Of a DNA stretch of 8,426 bases, positions 5,782 to 8,426 are shown one piece after another. This DNA is from Methanobacteriota archaeon (GTDB taxonomy: Archaea > Halobacteriota > Methanosarcinia > Methanosarcinales > Methanosarcinaceae), in assembly GCA_030837265.1 (NCBI GenBank), contig JAUPKV010000155.1:1-8426 (forward strand), given 5' to 3'. Position numbers and translations under genes: made by a program. The notes under the pieces were generated by a model. It made no database searches. It saw nothing but the letters and a program-made list of their open reading frames with translations, and had not been told where the DNA came from. Within the stretch, counting starts at the first letter, position 1, and each line of letters begins with the position of its first letter.

Positions 5782-6294
5782 TTAAGTCTGTTGTCGCTTC
5801 CTTATCAGTACGGATACATCCTCGTCCACAATGACAACCCTGGGCCCCTTAACCTCAAGGATTTCAATGTCCTGATCAAGGAGTGCACAATTTACAGCTA
5901 TAGTGGATTCCTTATTGAAAATCTCGCAACCTAATCCCTCAGCAATGCCTTCAACCGAAGGCTTGCCATGAACTTCCGTTGCTGTAGTAATTACAGGGAC
6001 AGCTCCCAGTTCCGAAATCTGCCTGGCAAGCTCATTTGCTCCGTGATGTCCTCCGAGAAGTGGGATTGCGAAATTCAATTTGGAATCTACCACAACCACA
6101 GCAGGGTCCGACCACTTAGTATCCAGAAGAGGGGCAATTTCTCTGACTACGATGCCTGTGGCGAAAACCGCGATTATTGCACTGTAATTTGAAAAAATCC
6201 TTTCGAATATACCTTTTTCATAGATATACATGTCAGCTTTCAAATGGCCAGCTATCTTTGCTGCAACTTCCTTATTCCTTTCAAAGGTAATCAC
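5782..6294 (-). CDS. cbiG: CbiG N-terminal and central domains (split cobalt-precorrin-5A hydrolase)
   Basis: 170 residues covering the N-terminal and central regions of CbiG. Characteristic stretches are [19 protein letters not shown] (25-43), [13 protein letters not shown] (45-57), DPAVVVVD (63-70), [14 protein letters not shown] (77-90), [18 protein letters not shown] (101-118) and [16 protein letters not shown] (148-163). It stops where a full-length CbiG would run through a short linker into its C-terminal domain; that domain is encoded by the next gene. The start is GTG, preceded by AGGA with a 7-nt spacer. The start codon overlaps the cbiF stop (GTGA), so translation is coupled. Role: opening of the ring A delta-lactone with loss of the C20-derived acetaldehyde in the cobalt-early pathway. 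No conserved N-terminal segment appears missing. Confidence 0.93.
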   Translation of the reverse strand: MITFERNKEVAAKIAGHLKADMYIYEKGIFERIFSNYSAIIAVFATGIVVREIAPLLDTKWSDPAVVVVDSKLNFAIPLLGGHHGANELARQISELGAVPVITTATEVHGKPSVEGIAEGLGCEIFNKESTIAVNCALLDQDIEILEVKGPRVVIVDEDVSVLIRKRQQT

Positions 6295-7019
6295 AGCGGT
6301 TCCTGCGCTACTCCGTATAGGTAGGACCTCCTGTAGTTCTTGGGGTCAACAACCCCTCCGATAATTATCATTGCCGATCGAGAGATTCCTGCACTCTTCA
6401 CTTTGTCCGCTATATTTTCTACCGTTCCGGTTATTACTTCCTCATCTTCCCAAGAAGCATGGAAGACAACTGCAACGGGTGTATCTTTTGGACATTTGAC
6501 TTTTTCCATGATCTCCTTTATTTTCTGAGTACCCAGGAAGATAGCCATGGTCGTGTTGTAAGCAGATAGTTCGGGGATGAGGTCTTTTTCCAGAGTTTTT
6601 CCGGCAGGGCGTGTAATGATAAGAGTATCGGAAACACCGTTAAGAGTAAGTTGAGTACCAAGAGCCGCTGCACTTGCAAAAACGGACGAAACACCCGGAA
6701 CTCTTTCAACTTCAATATCATATTTTCTAAGTTCTTCCATCTGCTCTACAACGGATCCGTAAAGGGAGGGATCCCCGCTATGTAATCGGACAACAAATTT
6801 CCCAGCGTCTACAGCATCAGCAATTATTTTAGTGGTCTCTTCCAGAGTTAGACCATAGCTATCTACTGTTTCTCCCTGTGTATATTCAAGAACCTCGGGG
6901 TTTACCAGTGAGCCAGCGTACATTACAAGATCAGCTTTTTCAAGCATCTCGCGTCCGAGCACTGTAATGAGTTTTGGGTTTCCCGGTCCCGCTCCTACAA
7001 AATAAACTTTTCTTTCCAT
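6291..7019 (-). CDS. cbiF: Cobalt-precorrin-4 C11-methyltransferase
   Basis: A 242-residue SAM-dependent methyltransferase that adds the C11 methyl group, giving cobalt-precorrin-5A. CbiF/CobM hallmarks are [15 protein letters not shown] (5-19), [16 protein letters not shown] (29-44), [13 protein letters not shown] (76-88, with the intact GDP SAM loop) and [17 protein letters not shown] (105-121), followed by LIITRPAG. The MYAGSLV segment separates it from CbiH and CbiL. The frame is open further upstream (to 7088), but the ATG at 7019 is chosen because AAGGAG lies 7 nt before it and the conserved sequence begins right there; it also leaves a 16-nt gap to cbiL instead of a 53-nt overlap. Its stop overlaps the GTG of cbiG by 3 nt. 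Length matches the family (about 250). Confidence 0.96.
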   Translation of the reverse strand: MERKVYFVGAGPGNPKLITVLGREMLEKADLVMYAGSLVNPEVLEYTQGETVDSYGLTLEETTKIIADAVDAGKFVVRLHSGDPSLYGSVVEQMEELRKYDIEVERVPGVSSVFASAAALGTQLTLNGVSDTLIITRPAGKTLEKDLIPELSAYNTTMAIFLGTQKIKEIMEKVKCPKDTPVAVVFHASWEDEEVITGTVENIADKVKSAGISRSAMIIIGGVVDPKNYRRSYLYGVAQEPL

Positions 7020-7035
7020 CTGACCACTCCTTCTG

Positions 7036-7644
7036 TTATTTCTTGCCATAAATGATACTGAAATAGTTTCCTTTTTCCGGCATCTCATCTTTTCTGCGGA
7101 TTATAGTCTCGTTTTCTGAGAAGAGTCGCTCCGCAAAAATAAATTCTTTGTATCCTTCAGCTTCAAGCTGTTCGACTATGGTTTTAGGATGAGTGGCTTT
7201 AAGATGAATTTTATATCCTATTTCCGAACCATCGCTGACCTCAAAAGAACTCTCAACAGCAACATCGGTCCTGGCAGCAAAGGAAGTGATAGAGCTTATC
7301 CCGGGCACTGTTGCAATCTCAACATCAGGATAGTGCTTGCGCATAACTTTCTTGAGATGAGAAAACGTTGAAAAAAAATTCGGGTCCCCTATGAGCCCAA
7401 AGGCAACAGTTCCTTTTCTGGCCTCTTCCGCGACTCTATCAGCATTTTCTTTCCAGAGAGTGTTGAGGACTTCGATATCTCTTATCATTGGAAATTCCAG
7501 GATTTCCGCATCCGCATAGGGAGCTACAAGGTCTTTTGCAAGGCGGCCGGGTACATATACCTTATCGCTGTTTTTCAAAATATCTACTGCTTTCAGGGTT
7601 AAAAGTTCAGGGTCTCCGGGACCAAGTCCTACTCCTATTAACAT
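7036..7644 (-). CDS. cbiL: Cobalt-factor II / precorrin-2 C20-methyltransferase
   Basis: A 202-residue SAM-dependent methyltransferase that methylates C20 of cobalt-factor II, the first committed ring methylation after sirohydrochlorin cobalt insertion. Visible motifs are [18 protein letters not shown] (2-19), KVYVPGR (28-34), [18 protein letters not shown] (82-99, with the GDP SAM loop) and [14 protein letters not shown] (111-124). The STFSHL segment after GDP points to CbiL/CobI rather than to other members of the fold. It is somewhat shorter than many bacterial homologs (about 220-240), mainly in the C-terminal part, but the frame is intact. GGAG lies 8 nt before the ATG. The 65-nt gap after cbiT is the largest within the cluster. 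The cbiF ribosome binding site lies directly after the cbiL stop codon. Confidence 0.94.
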   Translation of the reverse strand: MLIGVGLGPGDPELLTLKAVDILKNSDKVYVPGRLAKDLVAPYADAEILEFPMIRDIEVLNTLWKENADRVAEEARKGTVAFGLIGDPNFFSTFSHLKKVMRKHYPDVEIATVPGISSITSFAARTDVAVESSFEVSDGSEIGYKIHLKATHPKTIVEQLEAEGYKEFIFAERLFSENETIIRRKDEMPEKGNYFSIIYGKK

Positions 7645-7709
7645 TTTTATCGCTCCATAGATTAGCAGAGTAAATTTAAAATAAACTCCGATTGAAATAT
7701 AAACTCAAT
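7645..7709 (-). promoter_or_regulatory. AT-rich spacer cbiT-cbiL with possible internal promoter
   Basis: On the minus strand this gap contains two GAGTTTAT copies, one within a TATA-like TTTATATTTC, and a 21-bp imperfect dyad (GAGT...ACTC, 7668-7688). It ends with the cbiL ribosome binding site GGAG. An internal promoter for cbiL onwards is possible. The cluster's other junctions overlap or are 16-24 nt, so this gap stands out. Confidence 0.3.
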
Positions 7710-8258
7710 CTACATCCTTCCGACAACGATGTATACCGGGTTTTCGGGTTTGAACATAGTTTCCCCGGCAAGTGGAACACCTCTTGACACCGACACCTGG
7801 ACTACTTCAGCAAAAATTCCAAGTTTCTTCATAACTTCAATTGTCCGGACTACTGTCTCTATACGAACCGCGTTCACAACTATGCTACGCGTTTTTTTCT
7901 CAAACAGTATCTCAATCACTGAGTCGATATTTTTTGTCCCACCGACAAAAGCGCAGTCAATAGGATAAATAAATTCATTAGAGCTCAGGATCTCCGAAGC
8001 TTCTCCAGCTAATAGCGTGGCATTTGCGATATTGAAGTTCTTGAAGTTGGTTTCTGTAGCTCTCAGGGCTTCCTTGCGAGCATCTATTGCATAGATAATC
8101 AGATCTCTGGCAACCTTAGTAGCCTCAATAGACACTGATCCCGTCCCGCATCCAATGTCTGCAAACCGGTCTCCTTCCTGCAGTCCGAGTTTTGAGAGGG
8201 AAACTGCAATTATTTCGGGTTTTGTCGGGCCACCGCTAACGTTTTCTATTTCAGACAT
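7710..8258 (-). CDS. cbiT: Cobalt-precorrin-6B/7 C15-methyltransferase (decarboxylating)
   Basis: A 182-residue class I SAM methyltransferase. CbiT methylates C15 and decarboxylates the C12 acetate side chain; C5 methylation is done by CbiE, which is not fused here and not in the window. Motifs are the CbiT lead GGPTKPE (9-15), SAM motif I DIGCGTGSVS (34-43), the acidic post-I region YAIDARKEAL (56-65), the conserved FVGG (104-107), and the C-terminal SVSRGVPLAGETMF with NPVYIVVG. The GGPTKPE and FVGG elements separate it from general methyltransferases. Length is typical of free-standing archaeal CbiT. GAGGT lies 5 nt before the ATG. It appears to be the first gene of the cluster, with 65 nt to cbiL and a long leader upstream. 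Confidence 0.95.
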   Translation of the reverse strand: MSEIENVSGGPTKPEIIAVSLSKLGLQEGDRFADIGCGTGSVSIEATKVARDLIIYAIDARKEALRATETNFKNFNIANATLLAGEASEILSSNEFIYPIDCAFVGGTKNIDSVIEILFEKKTRSIVVNAVRIETVVRTIEVMKKLGIFAEVVQVSVSRGVPLAGETMFKPENPVYIVVGRM

Positions 8259-8426
8259 ATTTTACCTCGGGATAAATATAAAGCATATAAATCAAAGCGA
8301 GCAGGGCCAGAAAACTGACATCCTGATATGCACACACTGTGAGTATACGCTTAGAAACAAAGCATATGTGAAGATTATTGCAAATCAAATTTTCAGATTG
8401 ACCCGTTATAAATATAATTTGTTATA
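8259..8426 (-). promoter_or_regulatory. Leader and upstream region of the cbi cluster
   Basis: No gene is seen here. On the minus strand, TTATATTTATAA (8406-8417) is a good archaeal TATA box and would start transcription near 8386, giving a leader of about 130 nt. A second TATA-like site, TTTATATG (8284-8291), would start transcription at about 8262, inside or past the ribosome binding site GAGGT (8264-8268), so it is less suitable. I see no B12-box or other recognisable cobalamin riboswitch element in the leader. Confidence 0.4.

Noticed and set aside
7020..7088. Longer N-terminus for CbiF starting at 7088
   Set aside because: The extra 23 residues are unconserved and overlap cbiL; the ATG at 7019 has AAGGAG at ideal spacing right before the conserved sequence.
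1..8426. tRNA, rRNA, CRISPR array or complete insertion sequence
   Set aside because: I saw no cloverleaf-like segment, rRNA motif, regular repeat-spacer pattern or intact transposase on either strand.

Overview
The window looks like chromosomal DNA of a methanogenic archaeon, most likely Methanosarcina or a close relative. This rests on moderate G+C genes separated by AT-rich gaps, GGAGG-type ribosome binding sites with some TTG/GTG starts, archaeal TATA-like boxes, a compact anaerobic (cobalt-early, cbi-type) corrinoid cluster, and a Methanosarcina-style sensor kinase end. The genus is inferred from family resemblance; no database search was made.

Left part (1-1777, plus strand): the 3' end of a sensor histidine kinase (ATPase domain only), then a probable two-gene redox unit, a membrane-anchored WCGPC thioredoxin followed by a CcdA/DsbD-type membrane thiol transporter. 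Together they would carry reducing equivalents across the membrane to extracytoplasmic thiols. A 20-bp near-perfect dyad lies between the kinase and this unit.

Middle part (1778-2972): an AT-rich accessory stretch with two small minus-strand genes, an unrecognised 91-aa protein and a winged-helix/HTH-like protein. There is also a possible frame-broken coding relic and a cluster of short perfect palindromes in the divergent gap before the next gene. A 302-aa all-ankyrin-repeat protein (2973-3881, plus) follows, with a strong ribosome binding site and internal near-identical DNA repeats.

Right part (3914-8258, minus strand): seven tightly packed corrin-ring genes transcribed right to left, cbiT, cbiL, cbiF, cbiG (N-terminal plus central part), cbiG (C-terminal part), cbiH and cbiC. 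The cobalt-precorrin order of action is CbiL (C20 methylation), CbiH (C17 methylation and ring contraction), CbiF (C11 methylation), CbiG (delta-lactone opening), then CbiT (C15 methylation and decarboxylation) and CbiC (C11-to-C12 methyl migration giving cobyrinate). cbiD, cbiE, cbiJ and the amidation genes are not in the window. The probable promoter and about 130-nt leader lie at the right edge.

The most noteworthy points are: CbiC has Ile where the characterised catalytic His of the family sits; cbiG is split into two in-frame halves by a TAA and a TAG; and the accessory island holds orphan genes and candidate operators. I found no convincing wholly new multi-gene system.
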